In this document: piece by piece, positions 33,660 through 42,111 of the stretch | Position numbering within the stretch: position 1 is the first letter of the stretch | Layout: each line of letters begins with the position of its first letter | Assembly: GCA_030426465.1 (NCBI GenBank) | Contig: JAUHYK010000022.1 | Span: 1 to 57,202, forward strand | Direction: 5' to 3' | Source of the DNA: Alphaproteobacteria bacterium | Lineage (GTDB): Bacteria; Pseudomonadota; Alphaproteobacteria; Caulobacterales; Parvularculaceae | DNA length: 57,202 nt | The notes under the pieces: generated by a model | Seen by the model: the letters and a program-made list of their open reading frames with translations, nothing else | What the model was told of the DNA's origin: nothing | Database searches by the model: none | Position numbers and translations under genes: made by a program

Positions 33660-34484
33660 ATGGGACGACCGCTAGATCCAAAAAAAGTGAAATCCGCTCA
33701 GCGTGCGCTTGAGGTGCTGGAATACTTCAAGAATGGCCGCACCGAAGCGACAGTCATGGATATTTCGAGATCAATGGGTTACCCGCAGTCAAGCACCTCA
33801 GAGTTATTGGCCTGTTTGGTGACCCTTGGGTATCTCACAAAAGACAACAAGGCGCGGACTTACCGGCCGACGGCTCGCGTCGCCGTTTTAGGCGCCAGCG
33901 TTCAGCCGGCGCTTTTCAGCGAAGGTCAATTGCTTCCAGTGATGACCCGCTTGGCCGATGACGCTGACGCTACAGTTATTCTCGGTAATCGCGTTGGTCT
34001 CGATGTTCAATATATTCACATGGTGTCGCCGGAAGGCGCGTATGATGACGAGGCTTCTGCTTATGGCAGTGCGCCTTTGACCCAGTCGGCAATGGGAAAA
34101 GCTGTTCTGGCCGCCATGGATCATAATTCCATGCGAGGATTAGTGCATCGCCTGAACGCCGAATGCACCTCAGACCAGCGCGTCGCATTCGATCAGCTTG
34201 AGCAAGAATGCATTGAAATCGACGCTCAGGGCTATGCATTTATGAAGGATGAGCGCGGCCGATGGCTCATTGCTATGCTCATTTCGCACCCAGATCATGA
34301 TAAATCGCTCGTGCTTGGTCTCTTGGTCGGGAAAGACTGCGAAGATGATGAGCAGCGTGATAACTATGTGCAGCTTCTTAGAGGCGCTGTAGCGCGGCTC
34401 AGCGCGCCAAAAAGCGCGCAGACGCCGCTGGCAAGCCCGGCCATCCGCAGCACAACACATGCGGCGTTGCAGTTAGCGGGCTAA
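33660..34484 (+). CDS. IclR-family transcriptional regulator
   Basis: A 274-residue regulator. The N-terminal winged helix (VKSAQRALEVLEYF; VMDISRSMGYPQSSTSELLA) precedes the IclR effector domain, with SAMGKAVLAAMD near the middle. These proteins sense small aromatic or carboxylic acids and act as activators or repressors of catabolic operons. GGGAGGATACG before ATG is an excellent ribosome site. It stands beside the GntR gene in the centre of the cluster, so the two may control different halves. Confidence 0.94.
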   Translation: MGRPLDPKKVKSAQRALEVLEYFKNGRTEATVMDISRSMGYPQSSTSELLACLVTLGYLTKDNKARTYRPTARVAVLGASVQPALFSEGQLLPVMTRLADDADATVILGNRVGLDVQYIHMVSPEGAYDDEASAYGSAPLTQSAMGKAVLAAMDHNSMRGLVHRLNAECTSDQRVAFDQLEQECIEIDAQGYAFMKDERGRWLIAMLISHPDHDKSLVLGLLVGKDCEDDEQRDNYVQLLRGAVARLSAPKSAQTPLASPAIRSTTHAALQLAG

Positions 34485-34506
34485 TTCGATCTATCAGTTA
34501 GAGAAT

Positions 34507-34544
34507 GGCTGCGGCGTATTAAGAATTGCCGCAGCCAAAAAAAA
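34507..34544. other. Hairpin between convergent genes with misplaced A-tract
   Basis: GGCTGCGGC (34507-34515) and GCCGCAGCC (34528-34536) form a perfect 9-bp stem with a 12-nt loop, followed on the + strand by eight A. Neither strand has a U-tract after the stem, so it is not a canonical terminator; it may still stop transcription with Rho or stabilise the two convergent transcripts. Confidence 0.5.
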
Positions 34545-34558
34545 TTGCTGATAAATAT

Positions 34559-35329
34559 TTAATTTCCCTTGAAGGCGGCCTTACGCTTTTCTTTGAATGA
34601 CGTGGTGCCTTCCTTGAAATCCTCAGTCGTTACCATCAACGGTTGGATATTCGCTTCGAAATCGAGCGCCTGCTCATAGGTTTGCGCTGGCGCGGCGTCC
34701 AATTGGCGCTTCGCCATGCCTATGGCGATCGTTGGCGACTTCGCAAAACCTTCTGCAAGCTCCAGCGCTTTTGGCATGACCTCATCTGTTGGCAAGGCGT
34801 AAAGAGCGAGGCCAAGTTCCTTCGCTTCCGCCCCGCTGACGAACCGTCCGGAATATAGAATTTCTTTCGCTCGCTGCAACGGCACGTAGCGTGTCATTAA
34901 AAACGCAGCACCGCCATCAGGCGCTAGTCCGATATGACGGAAAGCAAATTGAAACCGGGTGTCTTCAGCAGCTACAATGATGTCGCAACTAAGCGCCATC
35001 GCCCATGACATGCCGATGCAAACGCCTTTGACCGCCGCGATCACAGGCTTGTTTGTCTGGGCGATTGCGCGGCACATACGGTGCATATGACGCATTCGCA
35101 TCAGCGAACCACGGGTTCCGCCACCGCCCATCTCAGTCACATCTGCGCCGGCGCTGAAGTCAGAACCCGCGCCTGTGAAAATGATTACGCGCACATCGTC
35201 ATCATCCTGGGCCCGTTCGAAAGCTTTCTGAATTTCGGTGCGCATCGCCAGTAGGATGGAGTTCTTCTTTTCCGGACGATTTATCGTTATCGTCGCAATA
35301 CCGGCTTCCACATTATAATCGATGCCCAT
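34559..35329 (-). CDS. Enoyl-CoA hydratase/isomerase family protein
   Basis: A 256-residue crotonase with SAGADVTEMGGGG in the oxyanion region. The catalytic Glu positions read Ala (GMSWAMAL) and Phe (FQFAFRHIG), so a simple hydratase is unlikely and a delta-isomerase or hydrolase is more likely. GGGAGGTAATCTG before the ATG is a strong ribosome site. It converges with the iclR-type gene and is divergent from the operon starting at 35.5 kb. Confidence 0.9.
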   Translation of the reverse strand: MGIDYNVEAGIATITINRPEKKNSILLAMRTEIQKAFERAQDDDDVRVIIFTGAGSDFSAGADVTEMGGGGTRGSLMRMRHMHRMCRAIAQTNKPVIAAVKGVCIGMSWAMALSCDIIVAAEDTRFQFAFRHIGLAPDGGAAFLMTRYVPLQRAKEILYSGRFVSGAEAKELGLALYALPTDEVMPKALELAEGFAKSPTIAIGMAKRQLDAAPAQTYEQALDFEANIQPLMVTTEDFKEGTTSFKEKRKAAFKGN

Positions 35330-35501
35330 CAGATTACCTCCCGCATTACCTCAGTTAATCGATACCGCGCTTGGGCGGGCTTCAACACCCCTGTAGCATG
35401 CTTGGCGGTTGCCGGACCCTAGCATATCGTCATGGTGATAAGCACCTTGGCGCCAGCGCATGACGCTGGCTCGTCGTCAGGATCAATGCGAGAAAAAATG
35501 C

Positions 35502-36641
35502 ATGCAGACCTTCTCGATCAGGAGCTTTTCGACCCCATTCGACGCTGCCGCTACGCGCGCGAGCATCCGCGCTTTTTTGTCCGAGCATCAGCCTCCCGGA
35601 CGCGCAGATGATCGGTGTAATAGCTGGGCCGTGCCTGACAAGGCCTTCAGTCAGGCGCTGGCGCGCGCCGGTTATGTGGGGATGGTCTGGCCCAAGAAAT
35701 ATGGCGGCGGCGAAAAGCATCCGCTTGAACGATATGTCGTGCTGGAGGAGTTATTGGCGGCCGGCGCTCCTGTAGGGATGCACTGGATCGCCGACCGTCA
35801 GGGCGGTCCGCTGCTTTTGCGTTATGGCACGAAAGAACAGTGCGAACACTTTATGCCAGCGATGGCGCGCGCCGAGCTTTTCACCTGCATTGGGATGAGT
35901 GAGCCGGGTAGTGGTTCCGATTTGGCTTCAGTGCGCACGCGTGGAAAACGCGACAAGAATGGCTGGGTTATTAACGGACAAAAAGTCTGGACCACGAACG
36001 CTCATAACGCCCACTACATGATTGCCCTTGTGCGCACTGTGGAAGGCTCCGAACGACAAGAAGGATTGACGCAATTTCTAATCGATCTGTCTTTGCCAGG
36101 GGTCACTGTCCGGCCGATCATTGACTTGGTTGGCGGCCACGATTTCAACGAAGTCTTTCTCGAAGATGTTATCGTGCCGGACGATATGCGTGTCGGTGAA
36201 GAAGGACACGGATGGAAGCAAGTGACGGCCGAGCTGTCTCTGGAAAGATCTGGGCCTGAACGGTATTTGTCGAGTCTGGCGCTGCTCCTCGAATTTATCC
36301 GCGTCAACAGTAAATCGCCATCGTCGCAGTCCAAAAGCCTCATTGGCAAGCTGACGGCGGAATTGTGGACCTTGCGACAGATGTCCATGTCGACGGCGGC
36401 GAAGCTCGCTGACGGCGAAGATCCCGCACTTGAAGCGGCGATCGTGAAGGATCTCGGAAATTCGTTTGAACAGGAATTGCCGCGAGTGCTACAGGCCTCA
36501 GCGGATTGTGATCTTTCGTCGGATACTGACTTTGCGCGCGCGCTGGCGTTGCTGCTGCAAGTCTCGCCATCCTTCTCGCTTCGTGGCGGCACGCGCGAGA
36601 TTTTGCGTGGCATCATAGCAAGAGGACTGGGGCTTCGATGA
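35502..36641 (+). CDS. Acyl-CoA dehydrogenase (pair member 1)
   Basis: A 379-residue FadE-type flavoprotein from ATG 35502 (ATG 35460 would add 14 residues). It has CIGMSEPGSGSDLASVRT (flavin-binding), INGQKVWTT, and a C-terminal LRGGTREILRGIIARG. The MCAD catalytic Glu position is Gly. Its stop overlaps the next acyl-CoA dehydrogenase by ATGA. Coupled pairs of this kind make the alpha2beta2 heterotetramers known from actinobacterial cholesterol side-chain and ring degradation (FadE28/29 type). It begins the rightward operon that ends at 40.0 kb. Confidence 0.93.
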   Translation: MQTFSIRSFSTPFDAAATRASIRAFLSEHQPPGRADDRCNSWAVPDKAFSQALARAGYVGMVWPKKYGGGEKHPLERYVVLEELLAAGAPVGMHWIADRQGGPLLLRYGTKEQCEHFMPAMARAELFTCIGMSEPGSGSDLASVRTRGKRDKNGWVINGQKVWTTNAHNAHYMIALVRTVEGSERQEGLTQFLIDLSLPGVTVRPIIDLVGGHDFNEVFLEDVIVPDDMRVGEEGHGWKQVTAELSLERSGPERYLSSLALLLEFIRVNSKSPSSQSKSLIGKLTAELWTLRQMSMSTAAKLADGEDPALEAAIVKDLGNSFEQELPRVLQASADCDLSSDTDFARALALLLQVSPSFSLRGGTREILRGIIARGLGLR

Positions 36642-37666
36642 GCGAGAACCAACAATTGCTAGCAGATACAAGTGAGCGCCTTTTTGCTGATCTGGAGGTG
36701 GTCGGCGAGCCGTCCTTTGATCAGATCTGGGCGCAAGTAGAACATATGCAGCTTTCCGGATTGCTCTTGCCGGAAGAGGCAGGCGGGTTCGGCGGCGATT
36801 GGGAAGATTTTTTTACGGTTGTGCGCCTGGCTGGATTTTTCGGGATCGCGGCCCCTTTGGGAGAGGCGATAATCGCAAGGTACGCCACTCATAAGTCATC
36901 GTGGTCGTCGAAAGACGGTCTGCATGTTATCGCGCCATCTGCATCAGGCGAGTTAGATGAAAAGAACTGCTATACTGGTGAGGTGCGGCAGATTCCTTGG
37001 GGGCGTAACGCGGAAACAGTGATCGTAGAACTTAACAACTGTACGATGCGGTTGAAAAAAAGCGATGCGGCGACTGTTGAAGAAGGCCTTAATCCCGCAG
37101 GGGAGGCGCGTGACAGTTTTATATTCGATTCCGCGCCAGCCGAAATCACTCAAGATAAGGGTTGTATTTCTTCCTTCGGGGCATTGCTGCGCACAGCGCA
37201 AATCGCCGGCGCTCTTGATCGCACGCTCGGTCTTTCTATTGAACACGCGAATGATCGTCAGCAATTCGGCAGGCCAATCGCGAAATTTCAGGCTGTCCAA
37301 CAAAATCTCGCTATACTTGCCGAAGAAGCCGCTGCAGCAAATAGCGCCGGCCGGGCCGCGGCGCTTGCGGCGATCTGTTTGGATGACGCCGAATTTGAAA
37401 TAAAGGCTGCGAAAATTCGGGCCAATATGGCGGCAGGCGCGGGCACAACAATCGGGCATCAAACGCATGGCGCCATCGGGTTCACAAAGGAGCACCGGCT
37501 GCAACATTTTACTCGGCGGTTGATATCCTGGCGATCCGAGTTTGGCGGCGACGCAAGTGTAGCTGAGAGGCTGGGATGTGAAGTGCTTGAACATGGCGCG
37601 GAAAATTTTTGGGCGCATTTAACAATGAGATCAGACCAGATAGGCGATAAATGCAACACGCAGTAA
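36638..37666 (+). CDS. Acyl-CoA dehydrogenase (pair member 2)
   Basis: A 342-residue, slightly short acyl-CoA dehydrogenase. It has GLLLPEEAGGFGGDWEDF at the N-terminus, a divergent middle beta domain, and a helical end with DRQQFGRPIAKFQAVQQNLA and THGAIGFTKEHRLQHFTRRL. The flavin-binding SEPGSGSD motif of its partner is absent, which supports one active site per heterodimer. It overlaps the preceding gene by 4 bp and the thiolase by 16 bp. Confidence 0.92.
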   Translation: MSENQQLLADTSERLFADLEVVGEPSFDQIWAQVEHMQLSGLLLPEEAGGFGGDWEDFFTVVRLAGFFGIAAPLGEAIIARYATHKSSWSSKDGLHVIAPSASGELDEKNCYTGEVRQIPWGRNAETVIVELNNCTMRLKKSDAATVEEGLNPAGEARDSFIFDSAPAEITQDKGCISSFGALLRTAQIAGALDRTLGLSIEHANDRQQFGRPIAKFQAVQQNLAILAEEAAAANSAGRAAALAAICLDDAEFEIKAAKIRANMAAGAGTTIGHQTHGAIGFTKEHRLQHFTRRLISWRSEFGGDASVAERLGCEVLEHGAENFWAHLTMRSDQIGDKCNTQ

Positions 37667-38832
37667 TTGTTTCCACAGCACGCACCGGCATCGGGAAAGC
37701 GTTCAAGGGGGCCTTCAACGATACGCATGGCGCAGATATGGCTGGGCCCGTGCTGAGGGCAGCGCTTAACGGGGCAAAACTGGAAGGCGGCGAGGTCGAG
37801 GATGTCCTCCTCGGCGCTGCGTTTCTGGAGGGCGCGACGGGAAACAATATCGCTCGGCAGACAGCTCTTCGCGCCGGATTGCCGGTGAGGGTGCCGGGCA
37901 TGTCCCTTGATCGAAAATGTTCCTCCGGTCTACAGACGATTGCCCTGGCCGCGCAGCGAATCATGAGCGGAGAGGGAGGCATCTACGCAGCGGGCGGTGT
38001 CGAAAGCGTTTCAATCGCCCAGACATCAGCCAATCAGCATCGGCGCGAAAACGACTGGATAAAGGAAAACAAACCGGCGCTTTATTGGTCGATGATCGAC
38101 ACCGCGGATAATGTCGCCCGTCGCTATGGTGTCAGCCGTGAGCGGCAGGACGAATATTCGCTGCAAAGTCAGCAGCGCACAGCCGCCGCGCAGGATGCCG
38201 GCCGGTTTGATCAGGAAATCATCCCCGTTGAGGCGACGAGGCTGGTGTACGAAAAAGACGGCTCCGTCTCCGGCAAAGAAACCATCCGCGTCGACAAGGA
38301 CGAGTGCAATCGGCCCGGAACGACGTTGGAAGGCCTCGCGAAACTGAAGCCGGTTTCGGGAGAGGATGCGTTTGTGACGGCGGGCAATGCCAGCCAGCTT
38401 TCCGACGGGGCGAGCGTCTGCGTTCTCATGTCGGAAAAGGAAGCGGGACGTCGCGGACTTGCGCCTATGGGCCGTTTCGCTGGCTTCAGCGTCGCGGGAT
38501 GCGAGCCCGACGAAATGGGCATTGGTCCGGTTTTCGCAATCCCGAAACTTCTTTCGCGGGCGGGCCTTGGCGTAAGTGATATCGATCTTTGGGAATTGAA
38601 CGAAGCCTTTGCCGTGCAGGTGGTTTACTGTCAGGAGAAACTGGGCATACCCATGGATCGTCTGAATGTTGATGGCGGTTCGATCAGTGTCGGGCATCCG
38701 TATGGCATGACAGGCTCCCGCCTGACGGGACATGCGCTCATTGAAGCGAAGCGCCGCGGCGGAAAATGGGCGGTCGTCACCATGTGCATCGGCGGTGGCA
38801 TGGGTGCGGCCGCGTTGTTTGAGGTTTTGTAG
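37651..38832 (+). CDS. Acetyl-CoA acyltransferase (thiolase, FadA-like)
   Basis: A 393-residue thiolase with all catalytic residues: nucleophile C90 (LDRKCSSGLQT), His in SVGHPYGMTG and the second Cys in TMCIGGGMGA. It cleaves a 3-oxoacyl-CoA with CoA, finishing a beta-oxidation round begun by the acyl-CoA dehydrogenases and the FadB-like enzyme. Its start lies inside the preceding acyl-CoA dehydrogenase gene (16-bp overlap), so expression is coupled. Confidence 0.95.
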   Translation: MQHAVIVSTARTGIGKAFKGAFNDTHGADMAGPVLRAALNGAKLEGGEVEDVLLGAAFLEGATGNNIARQTALRAGLPVRVPGMSLDRKCSSGLQTIALAAQRIMSGEGGIYAAGGVESVSIAQTSANQHRRENDWIKENKPALYWSMIDTADNVARRYGVSRERQDEYSLQSQQRTAAAQDAGRFDQEIIPVEATRLVYEKDGSVSGKETIRVDKDECNRPGTTLEGLAKLKPVSGEDAFVTAGNASQLSDGASVCVLMSEKEAGRRGLAPMGRFAGFSVAGCEPDEMGIGPVFAIPKLLSRAGLGVSDIDLWELNEAFAVQVVYCQEKLGIPMDRLNVDGGSISVGHPYGMTGSRLTGHALIEAKRRGGKWAVVTMCIGGGMGAAALFEVL

Positions 38833-38866
38833 GATAAAGCGCGGAACTGATTTCGGTCTGAGGTCT

Positions 38867-39991
38867 ATGGAATTTACATATACAGACGAGCAGGAGGCCT
38901 TGCGCGACAGCGTTCGCCGCTTTTGCGAGCGGGAACATGATTTTGAAACACGCCAGGAAATTGTGAAGTCCGCCCACGGCTTTGATCCAACGAATTGGGC
39001 GTCATTCGCTGAACTTGGCTGGCTTGGCGCTGGTTTGTCGGAAGAGGAAGGCGGCTTTGGCGGCGGCCCCATAGAAAATGCGATCTTACTTGAAGAATTG
39101 GCAAAGGGCCTCGTAACGGCGCCTTTTCTCTCCAGCGCCGTTATGGCGACACAGGTCGTTGCACGCATCGCTCGCGGCGATCAACGCGACGCTTTACTTG
39201 AATCCATGATAGCCGGCGAGAAAATCGCAGCACTTGCCCACGGTGAGGGCCCGCGTCACCGATTGGACGGGGAATGTGAGACGCGCATTGAGACAACCAA
39301 AACCGGCTACAGATTGTCCGGGCGCAAGACCGGTGTTCTGGGTGGCAAGGCGGTTGATGTTTTTTATGTGACGGCGAGGGACCACAGCGGCCTCAGCCTT
39401 TTCGTGGTACCGGCGGATGTGGCTGGAATGACGCGGTTGGACTACGAAGCCGTCGATGGAAGGCGCGTATGCGATCTTTTACTCGATGGCGTCGAGCTGG
39501 GCCTGGACGCGCTTGTCGGCGAGGCAGGCAAGGCGGAAAGTGGCGTTTCGCGCGCCCTTGATTACGGTGCGGTTGGCCTTTGCGCGGAGGCGGTGGGCGC
39601 CATGGACGCTGTTCTCTGGATTACGCGCGATTATATCAAAACGCGCAAGCAATTCGGTGAAACTTTAAATACGTTTCAGGCGCTCCGGCACCGTATGGCC
39701 GATATGCTGGTGGAGCTTGAGGTGTCGCGCGCCATGCTTTGTCGCGGTCTCGCCGCGCTGACGCAAGAGGACGCGGAAATCCGAAAACGCAGTGTTTCCG
39801 CCGCAAAGGCCCAAATCGGCGAAAGCGGATGGTTCGTCGGCAAGGAAGCTGTGCAATTGCATGGCGGTATTGGCGTTACCGACGAATGCAATGTCGGACA
39901 TTACTTCAAGAGGCTGACCTTGATCCGCGGCCTCCTTGGTTCTTCTGATGATCATGTGATGCGCTATGCCAACTCAAGCGTTATGAACTGA
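38867..39991 (+). CDS. Acyl-CoA dehydrogenase
   Basis: A 374-residue member of the short FadE group. It starts MEFTYTDEQEALRDSVRRF; GAGLSEEEGGFGG follows, and the C-terminal part has TRKQFGETLNTFQALRHRMA, QLHGGIGVTDECNVGHYFKR and LLGSSDDHV. The start at 38867 follows CTGAGGTCT and lies 34 bp after the thiolase stop; a longer upstream frame would sit within the thiolase. Like the proteins at 36.6 and 47.3 kb, it looks like the smaller subunit type that pairs with a longer FadE. Confidence 0.92.
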   Translation: MEFTYTDEQEALRDSVRRFCEREHDFETRQEIVKSAHGFDPTNWASFAELGWLGAGLSEEEGGFGGGPIENAILLEELAKGLVTAPFLSSAVMATQVVARIARGDQRDALLESMIAGEKIAALAHGEGPRHRLDGECETRIETTKTGYRLSGRKTGVLGGKAVDVFYVTARDHSGLSLFVVPADVAGMTRLDYEAVDGRRVCDLLLDGVELGLDALVGEAGKAESGVSRALDYGAVGLCAEAVGAMDAVLWITRDYIKTRKQFGETLNTFQALRHRMADMLVELEVSRAMLCRGLAALTQEDAEIRKRSVSAAKAQIGESGWFVGKEAVQLHGGIGVTDECNVGHYFKRLTLIRGLLGSSDDHVMRYANSSVMN

Positions 39992-40020
39992 TTTTCGTTA
40001 CGGTCACACCGGCTCTGTTG

Positions 40021-41241
40021 CTATGCCGGGTCCCACTCAAGATGTAAATCGCGCATATAGTTTATGATGCCGGTAGACATGCTGGGCGCCGTACCCTCCG
40101 CGATACGAAACTCGGGCATCTTTCCCATCCATTCTTCGACGAAGATTTTGAGCTCCCGTTTGGCGAGCCGCATGCCGAGACATAAATGAGGCCCGCTGCC
40201 GAAATTCATGTGACGGCCTCTAGTGCGGTGAAGATTGAAGCCCATGGGATCTTCGTGAACGCGCTCATCGAGTCCTGAAAGGGGAAATATGCCCAGAACC
40301 TGATCTCCCCGCTGCAGTTTAGCGCCGGCGAAATCCATATCTTTACGCGCTACCCGCGCCAGATTGCTTGTGCCAAATCGGCGGGTGATCTCCTCAACAA
40401 CCCGGTCACACAAATCGGGATTATCTTTGACTTCCCGCTGCTTTTCCGGATTGCGAGCGAAATAGGTTGTGGCGAAGCTCGACATGTTAATCACCGTGTC
40501 GAGCCCGCCAGTGACAACAAGCCGCACGATGTTTAGGCGTTCAATTTCCGTAAGATCGCGGTCCATGACCTGCGCTCTTACCAGCAGAGAAACAAAATCG
40601 TTGGAAGGATTTTCAATCCGGTCCTCGATGAGGGCTTCAATATACGCCGTCGCCTCCGCATGCGCGGCCACCATTTCGGGATGGCCCGGCGTCATCCGTT
40701 CTGCGAGATTATGCAGATAGGGTTGCTCGCTTTCCGGCATGCCAAGGAGATTGAGAAACGTCACAATCGGCATGACGCCAGCGAATTCGTGCATGAAATC
40801 GCAACGTCCTCTTGGCTTGAGTTCCTCAATAATAGTGATGGCGGCTTTGCGCGCGCGAATTTCCGCCTTCTCCAAATTTTCCAATGTAAACGCCTGCGCG
40901 ACGAGTTTCCGAAAGGGGGGATGTTCTGGCGCATCGAGCTGGCTGGGACCCACATGCGGAATGATCCCAATCGGGACAAACGGCTCCGTGCTTGAAAATA
41001 GTTCAGGTTTCATCGTCAGGTCGGCAATTTCGGCATAGCGGGTAACGACCCAGTGGCCGCCATTACGCGGCGTCCAGAATATGTCAGGATGGGTGTCTTG
41101 AATTTGCTTCCAAAGTGCATGGATGTCATCAGTCTCGCCGTTGATCATGCCGGGCGGGCTGTAGAGATTGAAATCGCGCACAAGACTTGCGGGAACGTGG
41201 TCCGGGCGCTGCGCCAAAGGGACATTTGCCGAAATATCCAT
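40021..41241 (-). CDS. Cytochrome P450, P450cam-like (CYP101-related)
   Basis: A 406-residue P450, the closest of the three to P450cam by eye: HVPASLVRDFNLYSP, WTPRNGGHWVVTR, I-helix GGLDT (D248, T249), ExxR (E284-R287), LSGLDERVHEDPM, and heme loop NFGSGPHLCLGM with axial Cys354, ending HLEWDPA. The camphor-binding Tyr96 position is Pro. It is the last gene of a leftward operon with CoA transferase, crotonase, acyl-CoA dehydrogenase and HsdA-like SDR, so its product probably feeds CoA-ester chemistry directly. Electron donor probably the ferredoxin at 27.8 kb. Confidence 0.96.
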   Translation of the reverse strand: MDISANVPLAQRPDHVPASLVRDFNLYSPPGMINGETDDIHALWKQIQDTHPDIFWTPRNGGHWVVTRYAEIADLTMKPELFSSTEPFVPIGIIPHVGPSQLDAPEHPPFRKLVAQAFTLENLEKAEIRARKAAITIIEELKPRGRCDFMHEFAGVMPIVTFLNLLGMPESEQPYLHNLAERMTPGHPEMVAAHAEATAYIEALIEDRIENPSNDFVSLLVRAQVMDRDLTEIERLNIVRLVVTGGLDTVINMSSFATTYFARNPEKQREVKDNPDLCDRVVEEITRRFGTSNLARVARKDMDFAGAKLQRGDQVLGIFPLSGLDERVHEDPMGFNLHRTRGRHMNFGSGPHLCLGMRLAKRELKIFVEEWMGKMPEFRIAEGTAPSMSTGIINYMRDLHLEWDPA

Positions 41242-41279
41242 TGGTACCCTAACCTCTCAGTTTAGAAGAAACGCAAAAT

Positions 41280-42041
41280 TCACAATAGATTTGGTCGCAG
41301 GAGTGCGTCTGTGCCGCCGTCGACATACAAAATTTGACCAATGATGTAACGGCCTTCAGTAGTCGCAAGGAATGCCAAAATCTCTGCAAGTTCTTCCGGT
41401 TCTCCATAATCCTTCACAGCGATTGGTGTCGCCTTTGAAAGAATTTCGCGGCCCTCTTCTGTCTCAAGTAAAGGGATGGTCATCGGCGTTCGCACCGTGC
41501 CTGGCGCCACGGCATTCAGGGTTATTCCGGCGCCCGCCCAACTTGTTTCAGCTGCTGCACGCCTCAACCACAGCCCAAGTGCCCGTTTGCTGGCGGTGTA
41601 GCTTGTCTCGCCGCATTCTAACGCAATTTTGCGCGCTGCTTCCTCGTCGCCGGAGAGGCAGGCTTCGACCAAATCGTCACGGCATTCCATAAGCGCCGCT
41701 GTGGACACCACCGCAACGGCGCGTGGCGCCGGTGAATTCGCCAAGTGCGGTTGGAACCCTTCGAGCGTTGCAATCGCCCCGAAGTAATTGACGCTGATTA
41801 TTTGATCCGGTGAAACGGGTGGACACACGCCGGCGGCTGCGACCACGCCGTCAATACCGTCGGGCGCAAGCGAAGATACGGATTCGATCATTTCTTTTCG
41901 GCCCTGCGGCGTGCTCAAATCTGCGATGACGTCCGTGTTTTCTAAATCGACGCCAATCACCCTGGCGCCGGAGGACCGCAAATATTCCGCTGTGGCTTTT
42001 CCAATTCCCGAGGCCGCGCCAGTGACAACAATGATACGCAT
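41280..42041 (-). CDS. SDR, 3alpha-hydroxysteroid dehydrogenase/carbonyl reductase (HsdA)-like
   Basis: A 253-residue SDR from ATG 42041, preceded by GGGAGGAAGCGCA. TGAASGIG (7-14), D32, S113, Y148 and K152 (YTASK). It shares distinctive stretches with HsdA of Comamonas testosteroni: VIADLSTPQGRK, VISVNYFGA-like IISVNYFGA, an insertion rich in Glu/Ala before the active Tyr, and the end VDGGTDALLRPNLL. HsdA oxidises 3alpha-hydroxysteroids and reduces xenobiotic ketones with NAD(H). This suggests a steroid-like or other polycyclic alcohol as substrate. Confidence 0.9.
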   Translation of the reverse strand: MRIIVVTGAASGIGKATAEYLRSSGARVIGVDLENTDVIADLSTPQGRKEMIESVSSLAPDGIDGVVAAAGVCPPVSPDQIISVNYFGAIATLEGFQPHLANSPAPRAVAVVSTAALMECRDDLVEACLSGDEEAARKIALECGETSYTASKRALGLWLRRAAAETSWAGAGITLNAVAPGTVRTPMTIPLLETEEGREILSKATPIAVKDYGEPEELAEILAFLATTEGRYIIGQILYVDGGTDALLRPNLL

Positions 42042-42111
42042 TGCGCTTCCTCCCGGTCCAGTCTGTGATTGCATCACAGCCTATGTGCAATCGCCATGAG
42101 AATAGGCTTCA

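Noticed and set aside
20219-35426. Repeated TAGCATG-like heptamers in gaps (20219, complement of 21893, 32753, 35394)
   Set aside because: A 7-mer is expected several times in 57 kb on two strands, and copies also occur in coding sequence (for example near 28662), so enrichment is not shown.
38026-39168. Long 380-residue frame on the complement of the thiolase and acyl-CoA dehydrogenase genes
   Set aside because: It runs antisense to two genes with complete catalytic motifs, has a composition without domain resemblance, and is a shadow of codon bias.
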